NCBI GenBank assembly: GCA_023481335.1
Contig: JAMCWI010000126.1
Coordinates: 1 to 13,476, forward strand
Direction of reading: 5' to 3'
Source of the DNA: Bacillota bacterium
Lineage (GTDB): Bacteria; Bacillota; Desulfotomaculia; Desulfotomaculales; Desulfotomaculaceae
Length of the DNA stretch: 13,476 nucleotides
The notes below the pieces were generated by a model. It searched no databases. It saw only the letters and a program-made list of their open reading frames with translations, and was not told the origin of the DNA. A program made the translations under genes and the position numbers. Positions 1 through 6,747 of this stretch are shown here, in pieces. Positions within the stretch are counted from its first letter, which is position 1. Each line of letters opens with the position of its first letter.

Positions 1-188
1 TCAGCGAGGGAGATAAAAAAATTACCATTAAGTTGGGTTTCCCCGGCGTGCCGGCAGAAGTGGTGCAAGATGTTCAGAAACAACTGGCGCTGGCCGAACT
101 GCTGGCTCCTTATAAAGGCAGCACCAAGTTGGCTGTTACAGAGAAGGAAGTAGAATTATATCTGATATTTCCCAAAAAACCGGCTTAG
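1..188 (+). CDS. 3' end of a gene upstream of obgE (possibly Spo0B-like)
   Basis: The left edge cuts this gene. Codons run from base 3 to a TAG at 186-188, giving 61 visible residues that end LYLIFPKKPA. The segment is open, charged, and reads like a small alpha/beta C-terminal domain with no membrane segment. The stop lies 43 bases before obgE, so co-transcription is likely. In many Firmicutes the gene directly before obgE is spo0B or a Spo0B-domain protein, a phosphotransferase related to histidine kinases, following rplU-ysxB-rpmA. That identity rests on gene order alone; I do not recognise the residues, and the diagnostic histidine helix would lie outside the window. Confidence 0.55.
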   Translation, partial: SEGDKKITIKLGFPGVPAEVVQDVQKQLALAELLAPYKGSTKLAVTEKEVELYLIFPKKPA

Positions 189-231
189 GAAGATTGGGAC
201 GGTAAATAATACTATTGGGTGATGAACATCA

Positions 232-1506
232 ATGTTTTATGATCGAGCGAAAATTTATGTCAAAGGCGGCGACGGCGGTAATGGCTGTATCGCCATGCGC
301 CGTGAAAAATACGTGCCCTTCGGGGGCCCCTGGGGCGGCGACGGCGGCCGTGGGGGAGATGTTATTTTTGTAGCGGATGAAGGACTCAACACCCTGCAGG
401 ACTTCCGTTATAAAAAGCACTTCAAGGCTGAGCGGGGCGGTCACGGCATGGGAAAAAACAAGAACGGCCCCGCCGGAGAGGACTTAACGGTCAGAGTGCC
501 TGCCGGCACGGTGGTGCGTGAAGCCGCAACCGGGCGTTTGATAGCGGATCTGGTGGAATTGGGACAGCAGGTTATTATCGCCAAGGGAGGCCGTGGGGGC
601 CGGGGCAATGTGCACTTCTCCTCCGGCACCAACAAAGCCCCCAGGGTTGCCGAAAAAGGTGAACCGGGCGAAGAACTGGATATAGAGTTAGAGTTAAAAC
701 TTATTGCCGACGTCGGACTGATCGGTTTCCCCAATGCAGGGAAATCAACATTCATTTCCATGGTTTCCGCCGCCAAGCCGAAAATAGCGGATTATCCCTT
801 TACCACGTTGGTGCCCAACCTGGGCGTCGTTGACGCCGGAGGGGAGCGCAGTTTTGTGCTGGCCGACATACCCGGTCTCATAGAAGGAGCCTCCCAGGGG
901 GTGGGTTTGGGGCATGAATTCTTACGCCACACCGAACGTACCCGCTTGCTCATCCACGTGGTGGATGCCGCCGGAACCGAAGGCCGGGATCCGGTGGAAG
1001 ATATCAAAACCATCAACCGGGAATTGGAACTGTACGACCACCGGTTAGCCCAGCGGCCGCAAATCATCGCAGCCAATAAACTGGATATCGTTCCCCGGGC
1101 GGCGGAGAATCTGGGCCGCATCCAAGAGGAATTTGCCGGTCGGTATGAAATCTTTCCTGTTTCCGCAGCCACCGGCCAGGGATTAGATAAAGTGATCCAA
1201 AGGGTTGCAGATCTGCTGGAAGAACTGCCCAAAATCGAGCCGGAACAGCCCGAAGAGGAACGAGTGACGGTCTTTACGCCGGAGGACCGCTTCAGCATTA
1301 AGCGGGACTTGGACGGCAACTGGCGTGTCACCGGCAAGGAAATTGAGCGGCATGTGATGATGACTTACCTGGAAGAGGAAGAATCGGTGGAGCGGCTGCA
1401 GAGGATTATGAAAGTCATGGGTCTGGAGAGGGGATTAGTGGACGCCGGGGTGAAAGAGGGCGACATTGTCCGCATCGGAGACTGGGAATTTGAATGGACT
1501 GAATAA
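232..1506 (+). CDS. obgE: Obg/CgtA family GTPase ObgE
   Basis: This is an essential GTP-binding protein of the TRAFAC/OBG family that acts in large ribosomal subunit assembly and stress control. It has 424 residues, normal for Firmicutes Obg with the C-terminal OCT domain. The N-terminal glycine-rich Obg fold spans about residues 1-159 (KGGDGGNG, GGRGGRGN). The G domain shows G1 GFPNAGKST at 165-173, G3 DIPGL from residue 212, G4 NKLD at 282-285 and G5 SAATG near 311. The OCT domain begins near 345 (VFTPEDRFSIKRD) and ends in GDWEFEW. The ATG at 232 has a GGGTGA Shine-Dalgarno at 217-222. The GC content is visibly higher than in the cas genes downstream. The end overlaps the probable start of sfsA. 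Confidence 0.98.
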   Translation: MFYDRAKIYVKGGDGGNGCIAMRREKYVPFGGPWGGDGGRGGDVIFVADEGLNTLQDFRYKKHFKAERGGHGMGKNKNGPAGEDLTVRVPAGTVVREAATGRLIADLVELGQQVIIAKGGRGGRGNVHFSSGTNKAPRVAEKGEPGEELDIELELKLIADVGLIGFPNAGKSTFISMVSAAKPKIADYPFTTLVPNLGVVDAGGERSFVLADIPGLIEGASQGVGLGHEFLRHTERTRLLIHVVDAAGTEGRDPVEDIKTINRELELYDHRLAQRPQIIAANKLDIVPRAAENLGRIQEEFAGRYEIFPVSAATGQGLDKVIQRVADLLEELPKIEPEQPEEERVTVFTPEDRFSIKRDLDGNWRVTGKEIERHVMMTYLEEEESVERLQRIMKVMGLERGLVDAGVKEGDIVRIGDWEFEWTE

Positions 1507-2209
1507 GTCCGCCCGGGAGATTGCGATCCCGCTGCCGGAATCGGTTGAAGCCATATTCCTGGAAAGGAAAAACCGGTTTGTGGGGATGGTAGAGGTGGCG
1601 GGAAAAACCTACCCCGCCCATGTGCCAAGTTCCGGCCGCATGGGGGAGCTGCTGTTTCCGGGCAATACCGTCTATGTAACCCCCATGCCCCGGGGTATGC
1701 GCACCCGATACCGTATTCACCTGGCTTGCTTTGGGGAAACATTGGTATCGGTGGATTCACTTCTGCCTAATCGACTGATGTATAAGGTTATGGCCGACAG
1801 TGCTTTGCAGCAGTTCTCCGGCTACCAGGAAATCAAAAAGGAAGTGGGGTACGGGAAAAGTCGGTTTGACCTCTATTTAAAGGGGGATGCCGGCCGGTGC
1901 TTGATCGAAGTAAAATCTGTCACCCTGGTGGACGATGGCATTGCTAAATTCCCGGATGCCCCTTCGGAACGGGGTGCCAAGCACCTGCTGGAGTTGGCCC
2001 ACGCGGTGGCGGACGGTTTCCGGTCAGCGGTGATTTTTGTGGTTCAACGGGACGATGCAGCCAGCTTTTCTCCCAACCATGTCACCGATCCCCACTTTGC
2101 AGACTGCCTGCGCCAGGCCGCCGCTGCCGGTGTCGAGGCCTATGCCATAGCCTGTGAGATTACAAAAAGTTCCGTCAAATTAAAGGAATACATACCTGTT
2201 TACATATAG
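1490..2209 (+). CDS. sfsA: SfsA family protein (DNA/RNA nuclease-fold)
   Basis: SfsA was named for stimulating sugar fermentation in E. coli. The family carries a PD-(D/E)XK nuclease fold and binds nucleic acid; its physiological role is unsettled. Counting from the TTG at 1490 there are 239 residues, close to the family's 230-240. The motif AHVPSSGRMGELLFPG (residues 43-58) matches the conserved AHxxNTGRM region. The nuclease core is SRFD (D127) followed by LIEVKSVTL (E140, K142), then SERGAKHLLEL. I chose TTG 1490 because GGAG at 1477-1480 sits nine bases upstream; an in-frame TTG at 1466 would add eight residues. Either start overlaps obgE, so the two are probably translationally coupled. 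A strong terminator follows. Confidence 0.93.
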   Translation: MNGLNKSAREIAIPLPESVEAIFLERKNRFVGMVEVAGKTYPAHVPSSGRMGELLFPGNTVYVTPMPRGMRTRYRIHLACFGETLVSVDSLLPNRLMYKVMADSALQQFSGYQEIKKEVGYGKSRFDLYLKGDAGRCLIEVKSVTLVDDGIAKFPDAPSERGAKHLLELAHAVADGFRSAVIFVVQRDDAASFSPNHVTDPHFADCLRQAAAAGVEAYAIACEITKSSVKLKEYIPVYI

Positions 2210-2272
2210 AAAGGAATACGTTTTATGTAAGGAAATACAGAGCAGCAGTCCACCACAAAACCGAAGCGAGTT

Positions 2273-2316
2273 ATAAGGCTATTCCACCACAAAATCCGAA
2301 TAGCCTTTATGTTTTT
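2273..2316 (+). terminator. Rho-independent terminator after sfsA
   Basis: A perfect 10-bp stem, AAGGCTATTC at 2275-2284 with GAATAGCCTT at 2298-2307, encloses a 13-base loop. It is extended by weak AT pairs and followed by TATGTTTTT. It ends the obgE-sfsA transcript and separates it from the CRISPR-Cas operon. The loop and the sequence before the stem share a short direct repeat, CCACCACAAAA (2250-2260 and 2284-2294). Confidence 0.75.
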
Positions 2317-2343
2317 CTCAAGTTTAAGAAAAATATGGAATAT

Positions 2344-2364
2344 TTTCCCTAGCTAAAAGGGAAA
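2344..2364. promoter_or_regulatory. Inverted repeat upstream of cas6, possible operator
   Basis: TTTCCCT (2344-2350) and AGGGAAA (2358-2364) form a 7-bp dyad around a 7-base centre in the AT-rich gap before cas6. It has no T-run after it, so it is not a good terminator. It lies just upstream of the candidate -35 region, where a regulator of the cas operon could bind. No regulator gene is present in the window. Confidence 0.3.
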
Positions 2365-2372
2365 TAATAGAA

Positions 2373-2401
2373 TTACAACGAATTGTGGTAAAAAACATAA
2401 T
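2373..2401 (+). promoter_or_regulatory. Candidate sigma-A promoter for the cas operon
   Basis: CATAAT at 2396-2401 matches five of six -10 bases. It is preceded at 17 bases by TTACAA (2373-2378), a poor -35 match. It is the best -10 hexamer between the sfsA terminator and cas6, and it would give a short untranslated leader before the TTG at 2429. The same bases form part of the repeat-like pattern described in the findings, so the promoter reading is tentative. Confidence 0.27.
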
Positions 2402-2428
2402 CTACCCGTTACAAGGGGGCTATATCAT

Positions 2429-3385
2429 TTGATTGAGAAATTTAGGTTCACAAAGTATGAAGTTGTTTTTAAGGCCGGAGAAGAAGGACTTGTCCTGCCG
2501 TATTACAAGGGAAGTACCCTCAGGGGCGGTTTTGGCAATGCTTTTCAGCGAATTGCCTGCGCTCAACGTAACAGTAGCTGCAAAACCTGCTTGTTAAAAA
2601 CAACCTGTCCTTATGTTTATATCTTTGAAACAACTCCGCCGCCTGGATCACAGGCCCTAAGCAACTACGAAGCCATTCCAAGACCCTTTATCATAGAACC
2701 GCCCTTAGACACAAAAACTTACTACGCTCCGGGTGAACTGCTTGCATTTAACCTTATTCTCATCGGCAAAGCCATAGAATATCTGCCATATTTTGTAGTT
2801 AGTTTTAAGGAATTGGGCAAACACGGAATGGGTAAAGGACGCAAAGAATTCAATTTACATGAAATAAGGGCAGTCAATCCCCTGACCAAGCAAACTGAAG
2901 CAATCTATGCACCTCCGGATTATATGATTAAACCCATAAAATTTGAAATAACCGGAACAGACCTTGCAACAAACGAACTTTCCCATATCAATGAAGTAAC
3001 GATTAACTTCAAAACCATGACAAGGCTTAAATTCGCTGATGAGTTTGTAGAAAGAATTGAATTCCATGTACTGATAAGAAACCTGCTCCGCCGTATTTCA
3101 TCCCTGGCCTATTTTCACCATGATTGGGAAGTGGAAGCCAATTTCTCGAACCTTATCGAAAAGGCTTGTAGAGTGGAAATCGTTAAGGACAATACCCGCT
3201 GGGTAGATTGGGAACGTTACTCCAGCCGGCAGGATAGCAGGATTAACCTTGGTGGAGTAGTGGGGGAGGTTGTTTATCAGGGGGATCTAGGAGAATTTAT
3301 GCCCCTTTTGCAATTGGGGCAATACACCCATGTGGGAAAGGCGGCTGTTTTTGGGATGGGGGGTTATGAGGTAAATATAAGGTGA
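2429..3385 (+). CDS. cas6: CRISPR endoribonuclease Cas6 (RAMP, PF10040-like)
   Basis: Cas6 binds the CRISPR repeat in the primary transcript and cuts it, leaving an 8-base repeat tag on the crRNA 5' end. The protein has 318 residues. It has an N-terminal RAMP-like part with STLRGGFGNAF (29-39), a cysteine cluster C44-x6-C51-x2-C54-x5-C60 that may bind zinc, and the C-terminal glycine-rich RAMP loop HVGKAAVFGMGGYEV (301-315). The catalytic residue cannot be assigned by eye. The TTG start at 2429 is set by GGGGG at 2415-2419, nine bases upstream. It is the first gene of the cas operon, and 93 bases separate it from cas8. Repeat-like sequence overlaps its ribosome-binding site, and an inverted copy follows its stop. 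Confidence 0.9.
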   Translation: MIEKFRFTKYEVVFKAGEEGLVLPYYKGSTLRGGFGNAFQRIACAQRNSSCKTCLLKTTCPYVYIFETTPPPGSQALSNYEAIPRPFIIEPPLDTKTYYAPGELLAFNLILIGKAIEYLPYFVVSFKELGKHGMGKGRKEFNLHEIRAVNPLTKQTEAIYAPPDYMIKPIKFEITGTDLATNELSHINEVTINFKTMTRLKFADEFVERIEFHVLIRNLLRRISSLAYFHHDWEVEANFSNLIEKACRVEIVKDNTRWVDWERYSSRQDSRINLGGVVGEVVYQGDLGEFMPLLQLGQYTHVGKAAVFGMGGYEVNIR

Positions 3386-3396
3386 CATTTTATAGA

Positions 3397-3430
3397 CCCC
3401 TTGTAAACGGGCTAATTATCAAGGCATTAT
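3397..3430 (+). promoter_or_regulatory. Inverted copy of cas6 upstream element; possible internal promoter before cas8
   Basis: CCCCTTGTAAACGGG (3397-3411) is, apart from one extra base, the reverse complement of CCCGTTACAAGGGG at 2405-2418. It lies 12 bases after the cas6 stop. TTGTAA (3401-3406) and CATTAT (3425-3430), 18 bases apart, could serve as weak -35 and -10 boxes for a second transcript beginning before cas8. The rest of the 93-base gap holds only the strong cas8 Shine-Dalgarno. Confidence 0.3.
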
Positions 3431-3478
3431 CTGGATATATTCATACTAGCAAAAATAAAAAGAAGGAGGTGAATTTTA

Positions 3479-4873
3479 ATGAGTATAGGTTTACAATACA
3501 CAGGCCATTATTTATCAGATGTCGGTCTGGCAGTTATGGAAATCTTCCTTGGCAAGGAGCACCAGGAATTCAGCCAGGAAGACATCGAAAGAGCAGCAGA
3601 TTGGCTCGCCTGTCAATATCAAAGGAAAGACATGAAAGGTTACTTAACCATCCATTTCCTAAACTCTGGTTGGTGCAATGCCACAATTTCCGAAGAAAAA
3701 AAGCTGGATTATCTAGAAAAGGTCTTAAGATCTTACAAAGCTAGGCCACTTCAGGATAGGGAATGTGTTTACTGCCGTCAACCGGCTCAATTTTTAGCTG
3801 ACCGTCAGCATATTCCTTTACTAACAGGAATGACAACCATTATTACTTCGCCGGGTGGGGTGCCGGGCCTCCCTGTCTGCGGGTATTGTTTAATGGTCAT
3901 TCAATTCTACCCTTTGGCCACCCTAAAATGCCAGGGCAAACCGTTATTTTGGTGGACGCCGGAACCGCAGTTATTAAGAGAACTGACCTTTGAGTACTAT
4001 CAAGAATTGTCCAGGTTGATTGCAGGTGGCAGTGAAAAACTGGCAAATTCAAGCTGGCCTCGTACGAGATTATTGGAAGCGGCTGAGAAGGTACTTGACA
4101 GATACGGCTATGATCGACCGCTGGCAGATTGTATTGGGGTTCACCTCACCAACTATGGAGCAGGGCCGGATTATCACCAGTACCGTATTCCTAAAGAATT
4201 ACTTGAGTTTTTGGTGGAAATACGATTTGCAGATCAGGAAGTTCGAGAGTCCCATGAAGCAATTATTAAAAAAGCCTGGGAAGAGGATAAGAAACCAGCT
4301 AAGAAAGGGAGTGCCATAGAAGAACCAAAGACTGGTTCTCAAAGAAATGCTTATTATGAAGCCCTTGTAGAAACCTTTGAGGATCGAAACTGGCAAGAGA
4401 ACATAAGTAAAATCATTCATAGATTTTTTGTTCACACAAAACCCGAAGAATATGCTGATAACAATTATGAGTTAACCGCATTCTTTTTAGAAAAGGTGGG
4501 AGGCATGGAAAAACAAAGGTTAGATATTATTAAAAGGATAGCTGATCAAATTGCACTGGATTTAGTCATTGGCAATAACGAAAAGAAGTGGATTAATGAT
4601 CTCTATTTTCGGGAGTATAAGCCTTCTCGTTTCACAGGGTATTTAATAAAAGCTCAGAAAAACCTGGCCGAAAAAGGGAAGGTCTTTACCATGGAAGATG
4701 TATTAACCATGTTGGATATCTATTCTGAATATGACACTGGGGCCAAAGATTTCTGGCTGGTCAGAGATTTGTTCTTAATAAGGCTGCTGGAAATGGTAGG
4801 AAAGCATAAGAAAGAAATGTTGGACGAAATTAAATTTGAGGATGTATCTGAAACAAATAATGGAGGGAAATAA
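3479..4873 (+). CDS. cas8b1: Type I-B effector large subunit Cas8b1/Cst1 (CXXC...CXXC)
   Basis: This is the large subunit of the type I-B (Tneap) surveillance complex, expected to read the PAM and help recruit Cas3. It has 464 residues. The hallmark pair of zinc-finger-like motifs is present: C96-VY-C99 and C134-GY-C137, the CXXC_CXXC signature of Cst1. The C-terminal 120 residues are helical and charged, as in proteins that contain a fused or internally translated small subunit. The ATG at 3479 has a near-perfect AAGGAGGT at 3463-3470, eight bases upstream, the strongest in the locus. The stop at 4873 is two bases before cas7. An overlapping open frame at 3382-3744 is spurious. Confidence 0.9.
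   Translation: MSIGLQYTGHYLSDVGLAVMEIFLGKEHQEFSQEDIERAADWLACQYQRKDMKGYLTIHFLNSGWCNATISEEKKLDYLEKVLRSYKARPLQDRECVYCRQPAQFLADRQHIPLLTGMTTIITSPGGVPGLPVCGYCLMVIQFYPLATLKCQGKPLFWWTPEPQLLRELTFEYYQELSRLIAGGSEKLANSSWPRTRLLEAAEKVLDRYGYDRPLADCIGVHLTNYGAGPDYHQYRIPKELLEFLVEIRFADQEVRESHEAIIKKAWEEDKKPAKKGSAIEEPKTGSQRNAYYEALVETFEDRNWQENISKIIHRFFVHTKPEEYADNNYELTAFFLEKVGGMEKQRLDIIKRIADQIALDLVIGNNEKKWINDLYFREYKPSRFTGYLIKAQKNLAEKGKVFTMEDVLTMLDIYSEYDTGAKDFWLVRDLFLIRLLEMVGKHKKEMLDEIKFEDVSETNNGGK
4505..4873 (+). CDS. cas11b: Candidate Cas11 small subunit translated from inside cas8b1
   Basis: An in-frame ATG at 4505 (residue 343 of Cas8) is preceded by AAGGTG at 4493-4498, six bases upstream, inside the run AAAGGTGGGAGGC. 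It would give a 122-residue, highly charged, helix-rich protein beginning MEKQRLDIIKRIADQ. Cas11 small subunits are about that length. In type I-B, I-C and I-D systems the small subunit is known to come from an internal start near the 3' end of cas8 or cas10, and no separate cas11 gene exists here. What I see is the site and the size; that it is used is inferred. Confidence 0.6.
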   Translation: MEKQRLDIIKRIADQIALDLVIGNNEKKWINDLYFREYKPSRFTGYLIKAQKNLAEKGKVFTMEDVLTMLDIYSEYDTGAKDFWLVRDLFLIRLLEMVGKHKKEMLDEIKFEDVSETNNGGK

Positions 4874-4875
4874 AG

Positions 4876-5971
4876 ATGAGCTACCTTTCTGGATTATTTC
4901 TGGTGGATTGCCCGGCATCTGCTCTAAACAATGCCGGAAGAATTGATGGTGCCAGAACGGACAATACCATAGCCGTAAAGCAAATTAAGACTAAAGAAGG
5001 TGATTACCCCTATGTTTCTGCCCAGGCTGTTCGCTTTTGGTGGCGGGAAGCCTTGAAAGAGATACCCGGTTGGACCCCTTCCCCTATTTTTAGAGAAGGC
5101 AAGATTGCCTATACCGACGCTAACCCATTACTGTATGCGGAAGATGATTGCTTTGGCTACATGAGGGCACAGTCTACGAAAGCCGATGCAAAAAAAAGCA
5201 GGGAAGATAATAACCTGCTCGCCAATGCCACACCGGTGCAAGATAAAGTTGTATTAACCCGCCAGTCTCCCTTAAAAGTAAGCACGCTGGTATCGGTAGG
5301 GCCTTTAAGAGAAATCACCAATGATTTTGGTGTGATGTCCCGCCATGAAGGAGATCCAGTACCCTTTGAACATCAATTTTATCGGGCTACATTACAGGGT
5401 CTATTGTCATTAGATTTAGGAGCGGTAGGACGTTTTTATCATATGGAACGGACAGGCTATCGGCACATCGATGAGCCCAGAATTAAGCAAGCCAAGGAAA
5501 TGGGACTGCATGAGTATGACAATGGAAAAGCGTACCAACTTTCCTTAGACCAGAGACATAAGAGAATCAAACAACTAATGCAAGGTTTTAGTAGAATTAG
5601 TGGGGGGGGCGAAGCTTTCGATTCATTATACCGATGTTTCGCCGAAGTTTCTGATCTTGGCAGTTGCTAAAGGAGGCAACCACCTGTTTTCCACAGCTGT
5701 TGGAGCCGACAGAGCAGGATTACCTAGTATAAAAAATGAAGCCATCAAAGAGGTTGCCCGGGTTTTCAAGGACGAAATCATCAGTGGTATTTATGTAGGT
5801 TTGTCCCTGGGCTATTTAGATGAGCAGCGGTCGGCAGTGGAACAAGCACTAACCGAGATTTCCACACAGGAAGCATACGGCTGCCGTAAAACCGTGTTAG
5901 GTCACCCCAAGGAAGTAATCGAAGAATTCCTGAAAGAATTAGAGGAGAATAAGGAAGCATGGTTGGGGTAG
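4876..5971 (+). CDS. cas7: Type I-B Cas7 (Cst2/DevR family), interrupted by a frameshift
   Basis: Cas7 forms the helical backbone of the effector along the crRNA. The first frame (4876-5670) has GLFLVDCPASALNNAG and YVSAQAVRFWWREAL (residues 46-60), typical of Cst2/DevR. It then runs into a G8 tract at 5602-5609, after which about 20 residues are out of frame before TAA. The genuine C-terminus continues in the +1 frame (AKLSIHYTDVSPKFLILAVA) to TAG at 5969-5971. Removing one G restores a single 364-residue protein. GGAGG at 4862-4866 serves the ATG at 4876. cas5 overlaps the true stop by 13 bases, so the premature stop would also uncouple cas5. A sequencing error, slippage or a real mutation are all possible. 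Confidence 0.88.
5602..5609. repeat. G8 homopolymer tract at the cas7 frameshift
   Basis: Eight consecutive G follow codon 242 of cas7. Seven G would keep SISGG-like codons in phase with AKLSIHY; eight move the ribosome to a stop at 5668-5670. It is the longest G run in the coding part of the window and the only place where a cas frame is broken. Confidence 0.9.
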
Positions 5972-6744
5972 AAAAGGTTTTAAAAGTAGAGGTCAGTGCG
6001 CTGACAACATCATTTCGGCATCCCTTTGTCATGATTGGACGTCTGCCATCCTTTGAGATGCCTCCGCCGTCGACCATCTATGGACACCTCTGCGGAGTTT
6101 TAGGGGAATGGTTTCAGCCCGGAGATTTAGAATTTGCTTACACGTTTACGCACAGGGGATTGGGAGAAGATGTTGAACTGGCCCAGGTTCTTGAGATTCC
6201 CAAGGGGCTAGGAAGTAAAGATAAAAATATGAACAACTTACCGAAGAATGTCGGGGGGAGCCTGAACCCCCAAAAACGTCAATTTCTGCTTAAACCAAAT
6301 CTGAAATTATATTTGCGGGGAAACCATGCCCTCCTCGAGACATTGAAAAAAAGTTTTCTCAGCCCCCATTTTGCCTGCTTGTTAGGACGCAGCCAGGATT
6401 TAGCCACCTGTCATTCAACTGAGTATGTGGAATTAGTAGAGTCAGATCGAGCCTTTTACTCCCACACCCTGCTGCCCTGGCGATTACGTCCCTTTGTCAC
6501 AGTGGGAGAACCCGTGCATATGCCAAAATTTATTGATTATCAGAGACTGCGGGAACCGGTTTTTGAGAGGTACCTTCAGATAGCAGACAAGCCCTTGAGA
6601 ATTTTCGGTGAAGACGCTGAAGAAGATATTATTGATCGTTCCCAGTTTAATAGTATGCTGGTTGATAAAACCGAACAGAAGACCTTTCTTGGCAAGGATC
6701 TTTATCGCGGGGTTTGGTTTCACCGGCTTAAAGAGGATGAATGA
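5959..6744 (+). CDS. cas5b: Type I-B Cas5 (Cas5b/Cas5t, Tneap)
   Basis: Cas5 caps the crRNA by holding its 5' repeat tag and contacts Cas8. The protein has 261 residues and starts with a RAMP strand (VLKVEVSALTTSFRHP). It carries the Cas5 hallmark PPPSTIYG at 35-42, followed by a leucine/glycine helix. The ATG at 5959 lies inside the last codons of cas7 (13-base overlap) and is preceded by GAGGAG at 5942-5947 and AAGGA at 5951-5955. The arrangement predicts coupling to the restored cas7 frame. The stop at 6744 is three bases before cas3. Confidence 0.9.
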   Translation: MVGVEKVLKVEVSALTTSFRHPFVMIGRLPSFEMPPPSTIYGHLCGVLGEWFQPGDLEFAYTFTHRGLGEDVELAQVLEIPKGLGSKDKNMNNLPKNVGGSLNPQKRQFLLKPNLKLYLRGNHALLETLKKSFLSPHFACLLGRSQDLATCHSTEYVELVESDRAFYSHTLLPWRLRPFVTVGEPVHMPKFIDYQRLREPVFERYLQIADKPLRIFGEDAEEDIIDRSQFNSMLVDKTEQKTFLGKDLYRGVWFHRLKEDE

Positions 6745-6747
6745 AAA

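Noticed and set aside
3385..3478. Terminator between cas6 and cas8
   Set aside because: The CCCC...CGGG dyad is short and not followed by a T-run, so it does not meet the form of a rho-independent terminator.
3382..3744. 120-residue + strand frame overlapping the end of cas6 and the start of cas8
   Set aside because: It overlaps cas8, which has a near-perfect Shine-Dalgarno and recognisable family motifs; this frame has neither.
5600..5971. Separate small gene in the cas7 3' region starting at GTG 5600
   Set aside because: The frame is the direct continuation of the Cas7 C-terminus after the G tract and has no ribosome-binding site; it is better explained as the second half of frameshifted cas7.
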